Source of the DNA: Microscilla marina ATCC 23134
GTDB taxonomy: Bacteria > Bacteroidota > Bacteroidia > Cytophagales > Microscillaceae
DNA length: 64,000 nt
Direction of reading: 5' to 3'
Assembly: GCF_000169175.1 (NCBI RefSeq)
Contig: NZ_AAWS01000034.1
Location: 37,160-101,159, forward strand
The notes beneath the pieces were generated by a model. That model saw only the letters and a list, made by a program, of their open reading frames with translations, was not told the origin of the DNA and made no database searches. Position 1 is the first letter of the stretch. Each line of letters begins with the position of its first letter. This document shows, one piece after another, positions 42,578 through 51,689 of the stretch. Both the position numbers and the translations under genes were made by a program.

Positions 42578-44209
42578 GTGAGTGAAAGAATAAAAAATTC
42601 TAATTTCCAGATTCGTTTACCCTTACTTTTGGGCTTGGCTCTTGCCGGAGGTATGTTGCTTGGCGCCAATATGTTTGGAGGAGGCACTGCCAATGTCAAA
42701 GGAATCAAGGACGGATACTTAAAAATTAAAGAGATTCTTACCCATATCGATAATCGATATGTAGATACAGTCAATACCGATGATTTGGTAGACTACTCCA
42801 TTGAAAAAATGCTGGAAAAACTCGATCCACACTCGTCTTACATTCCCAAAAAGAACATCAGAGAAGCAAAAGCTCAACTTGAGGGAAGTTACGATGGTAT
42901 AGGCATAGAGTTTAACATTTTTAAAGATACCATTTATGTAGTGGCTCCTTTATCGGGTGGTCCCTCTGAAAAAGCAGGGCTACAGTCGGGTGATAAAATT
43001 ATTAAGGTAAATGGTGAAAGTGTTGCCGGAATTAAGATAAAAAACCAAGGAGTACGCAAGCGTTTGTTGGGTAAAAAAGGAAGCAAAGTAAAAATTGCTA
43101 TCAAGCGTTCAGGTGTCAATGAGTTGATGGAGTTTACTATTACCCGCGACAAGATTCCACAAAATTCGGTAGAGGTAAGCTATATGATAGATGAGAAAAC
43201 CGGATTTATAAAAGTAAGCCGTTTTGCCCGCCGTACTTATATCGAGTTTCGCGAAGCATTGGAAGGCTTGCGCAAAAAAGGAATGAAACGTATGGTGCTT
43301 GACCTGCGCGACAATCCTGGAGGCTATATGGATCGTGCCATTAAAATGGCGGATGAGTTTTTGTCCGGCAACCCCAAAATTGTATATACCAATGGCAAAG
43401 GCTCACGCTACGACTCGGAAGCCCGTGCCCGTTTTACTGGTTTGTTTGAGCAAGGTCCCCTCATTGTATTGATTAATGAAGGAAGTGCTTCGGCATCTGA
43501 AATTGTATCGGGTGCTTTGCAAGACAATGACCGCGCATTGATCGTAGGGCGCCGCTCGTTTGGCAAAGGTCTGGTACAGTTACCCATTGACTTACAGGAT
43601 GGCTCAGAGTTGCGCCTGACTATTTCACGTTATTACACGCCTAGCGGACGTTCTATACAGAAGCCTTACGGTAAAAACCCTAAAGAGTACCGTTCTGACC
43701 TGTTGAAACGCTATAAAAGTGGAGAGTTGTTTAGTGCCGATAGCATCAAGTTCAACGATTCGCTCAAATATACCACCGTTCGCAAAAAACGCACAGTATA
43801 CGGCGGGGGTGGCATTATGCCTGACTACTTTATCCCGATAGATACGAGCAGAAACAGTAAGTATTACCGCAATCTTTCGGTAAAAAATGTATTCCAGGAG
43901 TATTCGTTCAAATACTATAAAAATAACCAGAAAAAACTGGAAGCTTATAAACTGGATGATTACATTAAAACCTTTAGCGTAAGCCCGGCAATGGTGAAAG
44001 ATGTGATAGCGATGGGCAAAAAAGCGGGTGTAAAATACAACGCTAAAGAATTTAAACGTTCCGAAAAACTCATCAAAACCTTGATTAAAGCGTTGGTTGG
44101 GCGCAGGGTGTGGAAAGAACAAGGGTTCTACCCGATTTGGTACAGTATTGACCGAACGTATGTAAAAGCTCTGGAGTTGTTTGACAAAGCTGCGGCCATA
44201 CAGGAATAA
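42578..44209 (+). CDS. Carboxy-terminal processing protease (S41 family)
   Basis: 543 residues. The start is GTG at 42578 (MSERIKNSN); no ATG is in frame before the membrane helix. One N-terminal helix (about 12-33) anchors it to the inner membrane with the protease in the periplasm. A PDZ domain at about 105-180 (GGPSEKAGLQSGDKIIKVNG) is followed by the S41 catalytic core, with the serine (about 305) in NEGSASASEIVSGAL and the general-base lysine (about 330) in RRSFGKG. Such proteases trim C-termini of exported proteins. The C-terminal 150 residues are lysine-rich and extra to E. coli Tsp. A strong terminator follows. Confidence 0.95.
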   Translation: MSERIKNSNFQIRLPLLLGLALAGGMLLGANMFGGGTANVKGIKDGYLKIKEILTHIDNRYVDTVNTDDLVDYSIEKMLEKLDPHSSYIPKKNIREAKAQLEGSYDGIGIEFNIFKDTIYVVAPLSGGPSEKAGLQSGDKIIKVNGESVAGIKIKNQGVRKRLLGKKGSKVKIAIKRSGVNELMEFTITRDKIPQNSVEVSYMIDEKTGFIKVSRFARRTYIEFREALEGLRKKGMKRMVLDLRDNPGGYMDRAIKMADEFLSGNPKIVYTNGKGSRYDSEARARFTGLFEQGPLIVLINEGSASASEIVSGALQDNDRALIVGRRSFGKGLVQLPIDLQDGSELRLTISRYYTPSGRSIQKPYGKNPKEYRSDLLKRYKSGELFSADSIKFNDSLKYTTVRKKRTVYGGGGIMPDYFIPIDTSRNSKYYRNLSVKNVFQEYSFKYYKNNQKKLEAYKLDDYIKTFSVSPAMVKDVIAMGKKAGVKYNAKEFKRSEKLIKTLIKALVGRRVWKEQGFYPIWYSIDRTYVKALELFDKAAAIQE

Positions 44210-44244
44210 TTCTGATTATTTGACAGCCATACGCTATTTTTATG

Positions 44245-44290
44245 AACTGCAAAAAACACAAGCCTTTGTGTTTTTTGCAGTTTTTTTTAT
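44245..44290 (+). terminator. Strong terminator after the S41 protease gene
   Basis: 17-bp perfect stem AACTGCAAAAAACACAA (44245-44261) / TTGTGTTTTTTGCAGTT (44266-44282) with a 4-base loop and eight T. Confidence 0.93.
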
Positions 44291-44502
44291 GCCTTTTATT
44301 CATCTTTTTTGAGGCCAAGGTGTACAATGGTTGTTTTGCTTGCTGTTAATACAGGTTTTGGGAGAGGTGGGCTGGCTTGGCGCTATTTGGAAAAACCTCA
44401 AACAAACTTTATATTTAGCCCCATTCAAAACTCAGGTTGGGCATTACTTGCTTTTAGGGAGCAACCAACAAATAGTATACGCATTTGCTGGGTGATACTT
44501 CA

Positions 44503-44571
44503 CCCTGAGGCTTTGTTAAATTTTTTGACCATAGCTATGGCTATGCTCGCAAAATTTGCCGCGCCTCAGGG
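44503..44571. repeat. 69-base nested hairpin
   Basis: CCCTGAGGC (44503-44511) pairs with GCCTCAGGG (44563-44571); inside, AAATTTT pairs with AAAATTT, and CATAGC-TATG-GCTATG forms the tip. Only small internal loops separate the stems. It lies between the S41 terminator and hmgA. The remaining sequence of this 480-base spacer has no supported gene. Confidence 0.7.
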
Positions 44572-44689
44572 CAAAGCCTCTACCCAAAAATAAGTACTTT
44601 ATTTAATGATTACTCCCTTAATAAACACTTTGGGTTTGAGGTGGGTTACATTAGACAAAAAGGTAAAAATCACTTCGATAATATTAATT

Positions 44690-45850
44690 ATGGCTTATTA
44701 CTATAGATTAGGGAACATACCCCCTAAACGGCATACACAATTTAGACAATCTGATGGCAGCCTGTACCACGAAGAACTGGTAAGCTCTAAAGGGTTCAGC
44801 GGCATTTATTCTAACTTATACCACATTTATCCGCCCACTCGTATTCAAGAGGTGCTTAAACCTGAGCCTTGCGCACACAAAATAGTGCCCGACTTGCCAT
44901 TGCAACAAGTACACCTCAAAACCTCGGTACAAGGCATCACAGGAACCGACTACCTTGATGCTCGCCGTATATTGATGGTAAACAACGACGTACGCCTGGC
45001 AATTTGTAATCCATCAGAAAAGAAAATGGATTATTATTACAAAAACGGTGAAGCCGACGAGGTGATTTATGTACACGATGGCAGTGGCTATGTATACTCT
45101 CAGTTTGGCAAGTTACGCATCAAAAAGGGTGACTACGTAGTGATTCCAAGAACCACTATTTTCCGCATAGAGTTTGACGAAGATCCTGTGCGTTTGCTTA
45201 TCATAGAGTCGATGAGCCCCGTAGAAACCGTGAAGCGTTACCGCAACGAGTTGGGACAGTTAGAAGAACACTCGCCTTATTGCGAGCGCGACATTCACCC
45301 ACCGCAAGAGTTGGTAACCGAAGAAGACAAAGGTAAGTATATTGTAAAGATAAAAAAGCAGGGCTATTTGCACCAATACCGTTATGAGCACAGCCCGCTG
45401 GACATTGTGGGTTGGGATGGCTTTTTGTATCCTTATACCATTTCTATTTATGACTTTGAACCTATCACTGGACGCATTCACCAACCACCACCAGTGCATC
45501 AAATGTTTCAGGCACACAACTATGTGATTTGTTCGTTTGTACCCCGCTTGTTCGACTATCATCCGTTGGCTATTCCGGCGCCTTACAATCATAGCAACAT
45601 TGACTCTGACGAGGTGTTGTTTTATGCTGAAGGAGACTTTATGAGTCGCAAGGGGATAGATAGAGGTTCGTTTACCTTGCACGTAGGTAGTTTGCCCCAC
45701 GGACCGCACCCAGGTACAGTAGAGAAAAGCATTGGAGCCAAAGAAACTCACGAGTATGCAGTAATGGTAGATACTTTCAAGCCTTTGTTTTTGACCGAAG
45801 ATGCCATGGAGTTTGTAGACAAAAACTACCCTATGAGCTGGACTGAGTAA
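44690..45850 (+). CDS. hmgA: Homogentisate 1,2-dioxygenase
   Basis: 386-residue iron enzyme that opens the aromatic ring of homogentisate to maleylacetoacetate in tyrosine and phenylalanine breakdown. The cupin core with the iron ligands is visible around PAPYNHSNIDSDEVLFYAEGDF, RGSFTLHVGSLPHGPHPG and the C-terminal ETHEYAVMVDTF. The start is ATG at 44690 (MAYYYRLGNIPPKRHTQFR); a longer frame upstream adds 28 residues unlike the family. The next genes of the pathway (fahA, maiA, hpd) are not in the window. Single-gene unit. Confidence 0.96.
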   Translation: MAYYYRLGNIPPKRHTQFRQSDGSLYHEELVSSKGFSGIYSNLYHIYPPTRIQEVLKPEPCAHKIVPDLPLQQVHLKTSVQGITGTDYLDARRILMVNNDVRLAICNPSEKKMDYYYKNGEADEVIYVHDGSGYVYSQFGKLRIKKGDYVVIPRTTIFRIEFDEDPVRLLIIESMSPVETVKRYRNELGQLEEHSPYCERDIHPPQELVTEEDKGKYIVKIKKQGYLHQYRYEHSPLDIVGWDGFLYPYTISIYDFEPITGRIHQPPPVHQMFQAHNYVICSFVPRLFDYHPLAIPAPYNHSNIDSDEVLFYAEGDFMSRKGIDRGSFTLHVGSLPHGPHPGTVEKSIGAKETHEYAVMVDTFKPLFLTEDAMEFVDKNYPMSWTE

Positions 45851-45875
45851 GATTTTGTCTGATATGATATAAAAC

Positions 45876-46156
45876 CTAGTGCATTAGGGATTAAATAAGT
45901 TGCCTATTAATTTGGATGAATTAACTACGTTGAGCTCGCGAAAAGCTCGGTTTTGTTTTCTGACGAGTCGTGAAAATGGCGGATAGTTCGCTTTCTGAAT
46001 TCCGATGCATATCGGAACCTTAGCTATCTAACTTTTTTACGAGGAAGTCAGGGGGCAAAAGCTCACAGTCCTCCGAGAACAAGCTCGGAGCTGTGAGCCG
46101 AACTTGATTCGGGGACGCCAAATAATATGTGAGTAACTTAGTACCTAATGCACTAG
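45876..46156. repeat. Palindromic element A1
   Basis: Bounded by a perfect 13-bp inverted repeat CTAGTGCATTAGG (45876-45888) / CCTAATGCACTAG (46144-46156). The core contains TTCCGATGCATATCGGAA and GGGGGCAAAAGC. It also carries an extra 14-bp two-part hairpin (46062-46097: CTCACAG, CTCCGAG and complements) and the 18-mer shared with 10811. Confidence 0.85.
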
Positions 46157-46350
46157 TACAATGGGGATTAAGTAAATAATGAATTAATTTGGATGGATTT
46201 TGTTCTCTAACGAATCGTTAAAATGGCGGAGAGTTCGCTTTCTGAATTCCGATGCATATCGGAACCTTAGCTATCTAACTTTTTAGCGATGAAGTAAGAG
46301 GGCAAAAGTTGCTGAATAAATCATTAGGAATTTAGTTCCCGTTGTACTAG
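46153..46350. repeat. Palindromic element A2
   Basis: Left arm CTAGTACAATGGGGATTAA (46153-46171), right arm TTAGTTCCCGTTGTACTAG (46332-46350): 16 of 19 positions pair. The core is closely related to A1 and A3, with GATGCATATCGG and GGGCAAAAG. It shares its first four bases (CTAG) with the end of A1. Confidence 0.85.
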
Positions 46351-46601
46351 TACCTTAAACATTAAGTAAATGCGCTATTGGCTGAAGCAGAGCTCAGCAC
46401 AGTAGAACTGTAGCCTCGGCTATTTGGGATGAGTTTTGTTCTCTGACGCACTTCAAAATTTATCCCGCAGGGAACTAGCATAGTTCGATTTCTGAATCCC
46501 GATGCATATCGGAACCGTAGCTACGCAAGTTTTTTTAAGTAAAGTCAGTGGGCAAAAATCGCCGAAATAACGGGTTAGGTATTTAGTGGTTAAGGTACTA
46601 G
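46347..46601. repeat. Palindromic element A3
   Basis: Left arm CTAGTACCTTAAACATTAA (46347-46365), right arm TTAGTGGTTAAGGTACTAG (46583-46601): 17 of 19 pair. The core is related to A1 and A2 and contains CCCGATGCATATCGG. Shares CTAG with the end of A2, so the three are head-to-tail. Confidence 0.85.
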
Positions 46602-46629
46602 CCCCACTTCAATAACAAATGAAGTGGGG
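46602..46629. terminator. GC-rich hairpin after element A3
   Basis: CCCCACTTCA / TGAAGTGGGG, 10-bp perfect stem with an 8-base loop; T-run weak. It could end read-through from hmgA. Confidence 0.55.
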
Positions 46630-46749
46630 TTGTTGTCTTTAGAGAGTGTTACTGGTGTATAGTGTCCTCGCGTAGGCAATCCAACCCAAAAAACTTCCCC
46701 GTGCTGGCCTTAAGGCTTTAGCCAGACCTGAGCCCAACCATTTCGACGA

Positions 46750-47584
46750 ATAACGGAACACTTGCCAACCCAAAAGCGGAGGATTTTTCGAAAAATAAGT
46801 TGTTTTGTGAGTTTTGGGTGAGGATTGCTCAGGTCACCCTGCGGTAAGACCTTCGCGGAGGTGGTAGTTTGAATTGAAGTAACCTTCTTCCACAAAAAAA
46901 GCCCATCACTTAAGTGAAAAAATACTTGCTCACCCTAAAAACCAATATATGGGGCTTTTCAAAAATAAATTGTTTGCAAAGTTTTGGGTGAGCATTGCTC
47001 AGGTCACCCTATGGTAAGACCTTCGCGGAGGTGGTGGTTTTGAAGTAACCTCTTTCCACAAAAAAGCCCATCACTTAAGTGAAAAAATACTTGCTCACCC
47101 TAAAAACCAATATATGGGGCTTTTCAAAAATAAATTGTTTGCAAAGTTTCGGGTGAGCATTGCTCAGGTCACCCTACGGTAAGACCTTCGCGGAGATGGT
47201 GGTTTGAATTGAAGTAACCTTCTTCCACAAAAAAAGCCCATCACTTAAGTGAAAAAATACTTGCTCACCCAAAAGTCAATATATGAGGCTTTTCGAAAAT
47301 AAATTGTTTGCAAAGTTTTGGGTGAGCATTGCTCAGGTCACCCTGCGGTAAGACCTTCGCGGAGGTGGTAGCTTGAATTGAAGTAACCTTCTTCCACAAA
47401 AAAAGCCCATCACTTAAGTGAAAAAATACTTGCCAACCCAAAAGCGGAGGATTTTTCGAAAAATAAGTTGTTTTTTGAGTTTTGGGTGAGCATTGCTCAG
47501 GTCACCCTGCGGTAAGACCTTCGCGGAGGTGGTAGTTTGAATCCTTCTTCCACAAAAAAAGCCTGTCACTTAAATGACAGGCTT
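46750..47584 (-). repeat. Five tandem 156-170-bp repeats derived from a terminator region
   Basis: The segment GCCCATCACTTAAGTG occurs at 46901, 47066, 47236 and 47405, with GCCTGTCACTTAAATG at 47561, giving spacings of 165, 170, 169 and 156 bases. Each unit also has GGGTGAGCATTGCTCAGGTC with ACCC and a TTCGCGGAGGTGGT segment. TGCTCACCCAAAA and TTTTGGGTGAGCA in the same unit are complementary. The unit nearest the SiaC-like gene still works as a terminator; the others look like expanded copies. No coding frame. Confidence 0.9.
47553..47584 (-). terminator. Terminator of the SiaC-like gene
   Basis: AAGCCTGTCA / TGACAGGCTT, 10-bp stem, 6-base loop, followed on the minus strand by a T-run (47560-47554). 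Confidence 0.9.
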
Positions 47585-47615
47585 CAATTCCTTTTTGCGG
47601 GATATATTTTTTGGC

Positions 47616-48005
47616 TCAATTAATTTCTTCCTGGGCATAAAACTCAAAAGGCAACTCGGTAATAATTTTGAAGTGGTTGCCCAACTCTTTCATATCTTCA
47701 TCTTCTTCTTCGTAGTACCACTCTACCGTTACTGGGTGCTGCTTATTTTGCAGCTTTTTTAGTTTTTTCAAAATTCCCATCAAATAATCAGAGGTACTGG
47801 TGTTGAAGTATACCAGTTTAAAAATAATGATGGTTCCTTTGTTTTGCGGGTTTACTATATACTCGTCGATCAGGTCTAACAAGGGAGTATAAAAACTGTC
47901 GGCATCTTCGGGAATAGAAATGCCTGTAAGTTCCAAAATTCCTCTTTTTACGTCGAAATGAACCTTTGGAGTTTTATTGGTTTGTTCTATGCTAATGCTT
48001 TGCAT
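47616..48005 (-). CDS. SiaC-family regulatory phosphoprotein (DUF1987)
   Basis: 129 residues, cytoplasmic. The sequence has the DUF1987 pattern: PKVHFDVKRGILELTGISIPEDA, a YIVNPQNKG segment, then the phospho-acceptor neighbourhood FNTSTSDYLMGIL, and the EWYYEEEDEDM tail. In Pseudomonas, SiaC is phosphorylated by the kinase SiaB and dephosphorylated by SiaA to control a diguanylate cyclase. No SiaB-, SiaA- or GGDEF-type gene lies nearby, so this is an orphan copy whose partners must be elsewhere. A near-perfect promoter lies just upstream and a clean terminator just downstream, so it is a single-gene unit. Confidence 0.9.
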   Translation of the reverse strand: MQSISIEQTNKTPKVHFDVKRGILELTGISIPEDADSFYTPLLDLIDEYIVNPQNKGTIIIFKLVYFNTSTSDYLMGILKKLKKLQNKQHPVTVEWYYEEEDEDMKELGNHFKIITELPFEFYAQEEIN

Positions 48006-48046
48006 AAAGGAATTATTAAGTTGATTATAGGTATTAAGTAGTCAGG

Positions 48047-48077
48047 CAAAATTAAAATTTATTGTTTCATTGTCAAA
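48047..48077 (-). promoter_or_regulatory. Consensus promoter of the SiaC-like gene
   Basis: On the minus strand: TTTG (48077-48074), exactly 19 bases, then TAATTTTG (48054-48047), a full match to TTTG-N19-TAnnTTTG. The transcript would start near 48040, about 35 bases before the ATG. Confidence 0.75.
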
Positions 48078-48600
48078 TGGTTTACAAAACATCAACCATC
48101 AAGCAATATTTGTTTATGCCTAAGTACTTATATCAGTTTAAATATAGCCTAAACTTCGTCAAAAATATAAAATATTTGTTAGAACTAATTAAATAAATCA
48201 AGGGATTTGTTTTAATAATACAAATTCTGCGCGCTTGTTTGTATACAAGCAAAATACCTTGCCAAAAAAACGGGATAATTTTACAAAAACAAAGTGGCGT
48301 CTGATAACCTGTCGCTTTAGGCATTGGTAACAAGAAAGTGGCTATACAAACCCTGAATGCCTCCGTTCAGCGAAAAAATTAGTGAATGCATGTAGAAATC
48401 GCTAATTTAACAATTAATACAACCAATGTATCTCATAAAGGAAGGTTATAACAAACCCTTTCACACACAAAGTGTTTTGATAACCTGCCGAATAATATAC
48501 AAAATAACAATCATATATCACATAGTAATCTGTAAAAAATAAAGTGCTTTTTGAGAACAAATTATTTTTATAGGATTGCATAAACCTTAAAACAAATTTT
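48078..48600. other. Divergent intergenic region, no gene seen
   Basis: About 520 AT-rich bases between the SiaC promoter and the iron-sulphur subunit gene. A short inverted pair TTGTTTGTATACAAGCAA lies near 48234-48251. No promoter match for the downstream gene was found. Confidence 0.35.
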
Positions 48601-49065
48601 ATGGCAGCTTACATACTTCACGTGAACAACAAAAAACTAAAGGTAGAGGCAGAAGCCGATACTCCTTTGTTGTGGGTATTACGCGACGAATTGAATCTTA
48701 CCGGAACTAAGTTTGGCTGTGGCAAGGCTTTGTGCGGAGCCTGTACTGTACACCTCAATGGCAACCCTGTACGTTCTTGTGCTATGCCTATAGCCGCTGT
48801 ACGCAATGCCAAAATCACTACTATAGAAGGGGTAGCCAAAGGCAATACCCTGCATGCTGTACAGCAAGCCTGGATAGACGAAGATGTACCTCAGTGTGGC
48901 TATTGTCAGTCGGGGCAGATTATGTCGGCGGTAGCCTTATTGTCGAAAAACTCCAAACCTACCGATGCTGACATTGACGCGGCCATGTCGGGCAATATTT
49001 GCCGTTGTGGTACTTATGTGCGTATTCGTAAGGCCATACATCGTGCAGCCAAAGCAATGAATTAG
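48601..49065 (+). CDS. Molybdenum hydroxylase small subunit, [2Fe-2S] protein (IorA-like)
   Basis: 154 residues. Two [2Fe-2S] clusters are visible: plant-ferredoxin-type Cys40, 45, 48 and 60 ([14 protein letters not shown], then RSCAMP), and the four-helix-type Cys99, 102, 134 and 136 ([10 protein letters not shown], then [15 protein letters not shown]). It passes electrons from the molybdenum subunit to an acceptor. No signal peptide; it would be carried out of the cell with its Tat-bearing partner, which begins about 100 bases downstream. The closest family is the isoquinoline 1-oxidoreductase alpha subunit. Confidence 0.95.
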   Translation: MAAYILHVNNKKLKVEAEADTPLLWVLRDELNLTGTKFGCGKALCGACTVHLNGNPVRSCAMPIAAVRNAKITTIEGVAKGNTLHAVQQAWIDEDVPQCGYCQSGQIMSAVALLSKNSKPTDADIDAAMSGNICRCGTYVRIRKAIHRAAKAMN

Positions 49066-49168
49066 CGTTTAAATTACCTGCGTAATCTAAACCAGTATGC
49101 CTAAGTATACAAAGACTGATGGCTACCCAAATTTTAGCTAACAATTGCCCGAAACAGAACCCAACCCA

Positions 49169-51343
49169 ATGATGGAAAAGAAATTAAACCGAAGAAATTT
49201 TATCAAAAGCTCGGCGGTAGCCGGAGGCGCTTTTGTGCTGAGCTTTAGCATGCCTTGGGGCAACAAATTGATGGCAGAGCCCGCCAAAGTGCATGAAATG
49301 AATGCCTTTTTAAAGATAGCCAAAGACGGTACCATTACCATTATGGCTAAAAACCCTGAAATAGGACAAGGGGTAAAAACTTCGCTTCCTATGATTATAG
49401 CCGAAGAGCTTTGCGCCGACTGGCGTAAGATAAACGTGGTACAGGCAGACCTCGACAGTAAATATGGACCCCAGGGTGCAGGAGGCAGCACGGCTATCAA
49501 CCGTCATTGGAAACCCCTGCGTAAGGTAGGTGCCACTGCCCGTGAAATGTTGTTGGAGGCTGCCGCCAAAAAATGGGGCATAGACAAGAAGCTGTGTTAT
49601 GCCGAAAGTGGTACCATTAAGAATAAAAAGAACCGCAAAAAATTATCTTTTGGTGAGCTTGCCGAAACCGCGGCTCAGGTGCCAGTGCCTAAAGACCCTG
49701 CCCTTAAGCCCGATAAAGATTTTAACCTCGTAGGGTCGTTTAAAACTGGAGTAGACAACCATGACCTGGTGCAGGGCAAAGTAACCTATGGGCTAGATGC
49801 CCAACCCAAAAATATGGTCTATGCCATGATTGAGCGTTCGCCTGTTTTCGGAGGCACTGTGGCGAGCTACAACGATGCTGAAGCCAAAAAAGTAAAGGGA
49901 GTATTAAACATAATAGCGATTAAAGAGGGCACTACCACTCAGAGCGTAGCCATCATAGCCAAAAACACTTGGGCGGCTATCAAAGCCCGGAAAGTACTCC
50001 AGGTAAAATGGGATACCAAAGGCAATGAAAAGCACAGTTCAGAGAGTTATGATAAGGCTTTTAAAGCGGCTGTGGCAAAAGACAATAAAAACCTACGCAA
50101 TGACGGCGATGTAGACAAGGCCTTTAAAGAAGCTACCAAGGTACTGGAGGCTACGTACGAAGTACCTTTTGCTACCCACGCACCTATGGAGCCTATGAAC
50201 TGTACCGTGTTGGTAACTAAAGACAGGTGTGAAATTTGGGCGCCTACCCAATCTCCTGGAAGGGCAGCAAGCATTGCTAAAAAAATAACCGGGCTTAAAG
50301 CAGCCCAAATTCAAGTACACATGCTTAGGTCGGGTGGTGGCTTTGGACGCAGGTCAAACGGCGATTTTGTAAAAGAAACCGTGTACCTTGCCAATGAACT
50401 CAAACAACCAGTAAAGCTGGTATGGACGCGTGAAGACGACAATCGCTTTGGGTTTTATCGTCCGGCAAGTATGCACAAAGTGAAGGCAGCCCTCAACAAA
50501 GAAGGTAAACTATCTGCCTGGAAGATTCAATGTGCGGGAGCGTCAGTGGCTAAGTTTTTTTCGCCTAAACTTGCCCCACATCGTTTTGATATTTACCCCG
50601 ATAACTTTCCCGCGCAGTTTATCCCTAACTTTCAGATGCAATACACGGCAGTAGATACTTATATGCCATTGTGGTTTTGGCGGGCTCCTGGGCACAATAC
50701 CACAGCCTTTGTTGACCAAAGTTTTTTGGATGAACTGGCGCATGCTGCCAAAAAAGATCCGCTTAAATTTCGTTTAGAGCTATTGGGTAGCAACAGCAAA
50801 GACTACCAATACAAAGGACACGGAGGACCTACTTTTAACAATGCCCGCCTACGTGGGGTACTGGAGCTTGCCGCTAAAAAGGCAGGTTGGGGCAAAAAAA
50901 TGCCCAAAGGCAGTGCCCAAGGCATAGCAGTTCACTTTACTTTTGGTACTTACACCGCGTTGGTGGCCGATGTGTCGGTAGATAAAGAGGGTTATGTAAA
51001 AGTGCATAAGGTAGTGGCAGCTGTAGACTGTGGCAAAGTGGTGAATATGAGTGGTGCCAAAGCGCAGATTGAAGGGGGAATCATTGATGGCTTAAGTACC
51101 ATGATGAATGCCGAAATTACCCTGAAAAATGGCGCAGTACAACAGAGCAATTTCCACGACTACAAGTTGTTACGCATCAAAGATGCTCCAGATGTAGAAG
51201 TACATTTTGTAAAAAGCGATAAAGATCCGCAAGGCCTGGGTGAAATGAGTTTGCCTCCATTAGCTCCGGCAGTAGGCAACGCTATTTTTGCGGCTACTGG
51301 CAAACGGGTGCGTAAACTGCCTCTTAAAGATATGAAAGTATAA
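49169..51343 (+). CDS. Molybdenum hydroxylase large subunit (IorB/xanthine-dehydrogenase-like)
   Basis: 724 residues from the ATG at 49169 (a TTG at 49145 is also in frame). It begins with a twin-arginine signal, [20 protein letters not shown], so it is exported folded with its cofactor. The body has the family motifs [29 protein letters not shown], the [11 protein letters not shown] segment at the molybdopterin site, [16 protein letters not shown], and a [18 protein letters not shown] end. It oxidises an aldehyde or N-heteroaromatic substrate using molybdenum-cytosine-dinucleotide; the true substrate is unknown. Operon with the [2Fe-2S] subunit; no flavin subunit is nearby, as is typical for this subgroup. 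Confidence 0.94.
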   Translation: MMEKKLNRRNFIKSSAVAGGAFVLSFSMPWGNKLMAEPAKVHEMNAFLKIAKDGTITIMAKNPEIGQGVKTSLPMIIAEELCADWRKINVVQADLDSKYGPQGAGGSTAINRHWKPLRKVGATAREMLLEAAAKKWGIDKKLCYAESGTIKNKKNRKKLSFGELAETAAQVPVPKDPALKPDKDFNLVGSFKTGVDNHDLVQGKVTYGLDAQPKNMVYAMIERSPVFGGTVASYNDAEAKKVKGVLNIIAIKEGTTTQSVAIIAKNTWAAIKARKVLQVKWDTKGNEKHSSESYDKAFKAAVAKDNKNLRNDGDVDKAFKEATKVLEATYEVPFATHAPMEPMNCTVLVTKDRCEIWAPTQSPGRAASIAKKITGLKAAQIQVHMLRSGGGFGRRSNGDFVKETVYLANELKQPVKLVWTREDDNRFGFYRPASMHKVKAALNKEGKLSAWKIQCAGASVAKFFSPKLAPHRFDIYPDNFPAQFIPNFQMQYTAVDTYMPLWFWRAPGHNTTAFVDQSFLDELAHAAKKDPLKFRLELLGSNSKDYQYKGHGGPTFNNARLRGVLELAAKKAGWGKKMPKGSAQGIAVHFTFGTYTALVADVSVDKEGYVKVHKVVAAVDCGKVVNMSGAKAQIEGGIIDGLSTMMNAEITLKNGAVQQSNFHDYKLLRIKDAPDVEVHFVKSDKDPQGLGEMSLPPLAPAVGNAIFAATGKRVRKLPLKDMKV

Positions 51344-51363
51344 ATTTGAGGTCAAAAGAGAAT

Positions 51364-51403
51364 AAAAAACCGGGCTTGGACAATTGTTCAAACCCGGTTT
51401 TTT
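51364..51403 (+). terminator. Terminator after the molybdenum hydroxylase operon
   Basis: AAAAAACCGGG / CCCGGTTTTTT with additional TTG/CAA and ACAATTGT pairing in the loop; followed by T-run and TATT. Confidence 0.92.
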
Positions 51404-51527
51404 ATTGGTGGACATTTGCTGTCCACTGGTGGGCACTTTGAAATTGAATATGGGATGTTTTTTGGTGTTAAGTATTTGATAATAAGATTGTTGTAAAGTT
51501 GGTCTTACTCTTGTAAAGCGTTTTGAC

Positions 51528-51655
51528 CAGTACTCTGGTTTCTAGGTAGGTAAAGTAGGAATTTTGATGAGTTTTGTTCTTTGGTGATCTTTAAAGAAGC
51601 CAAAGGGCAAAAGGTGCAGAATACCGCTTTACATATTTAGTGTCTGGAGTACTAG
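51528..51655. repeat. Palindromic element, relative of A1-A3
   Basis: Imperfect arms CCAGTACTCTGGTTTCTAGG and ATTTAGTGTCTGGAGTACTA flank a core with GATGAGTTTTGTTCTTTGG and GGGCAAAAGGTGCAGAATA. The core is shared with 35999-36105 and with the 46 kb elements. It lies just before the serine hydrolase gene. Confidence 0.6.
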
Positions 51656-51689
51656 TACAAACAATAAAAAACAAATACCTGTTACCCAA

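Noticed and set aside
44309..44593. 94-codon frame upstream of hmgA
   Set aside because: It covers the nested hairpin and has no protein-like features.
46710..46895. 61-codon minus-strand frame in the tandem terminator array
   Set aside because: Lies wholly in repeat DNA and is not kept open in the other units.
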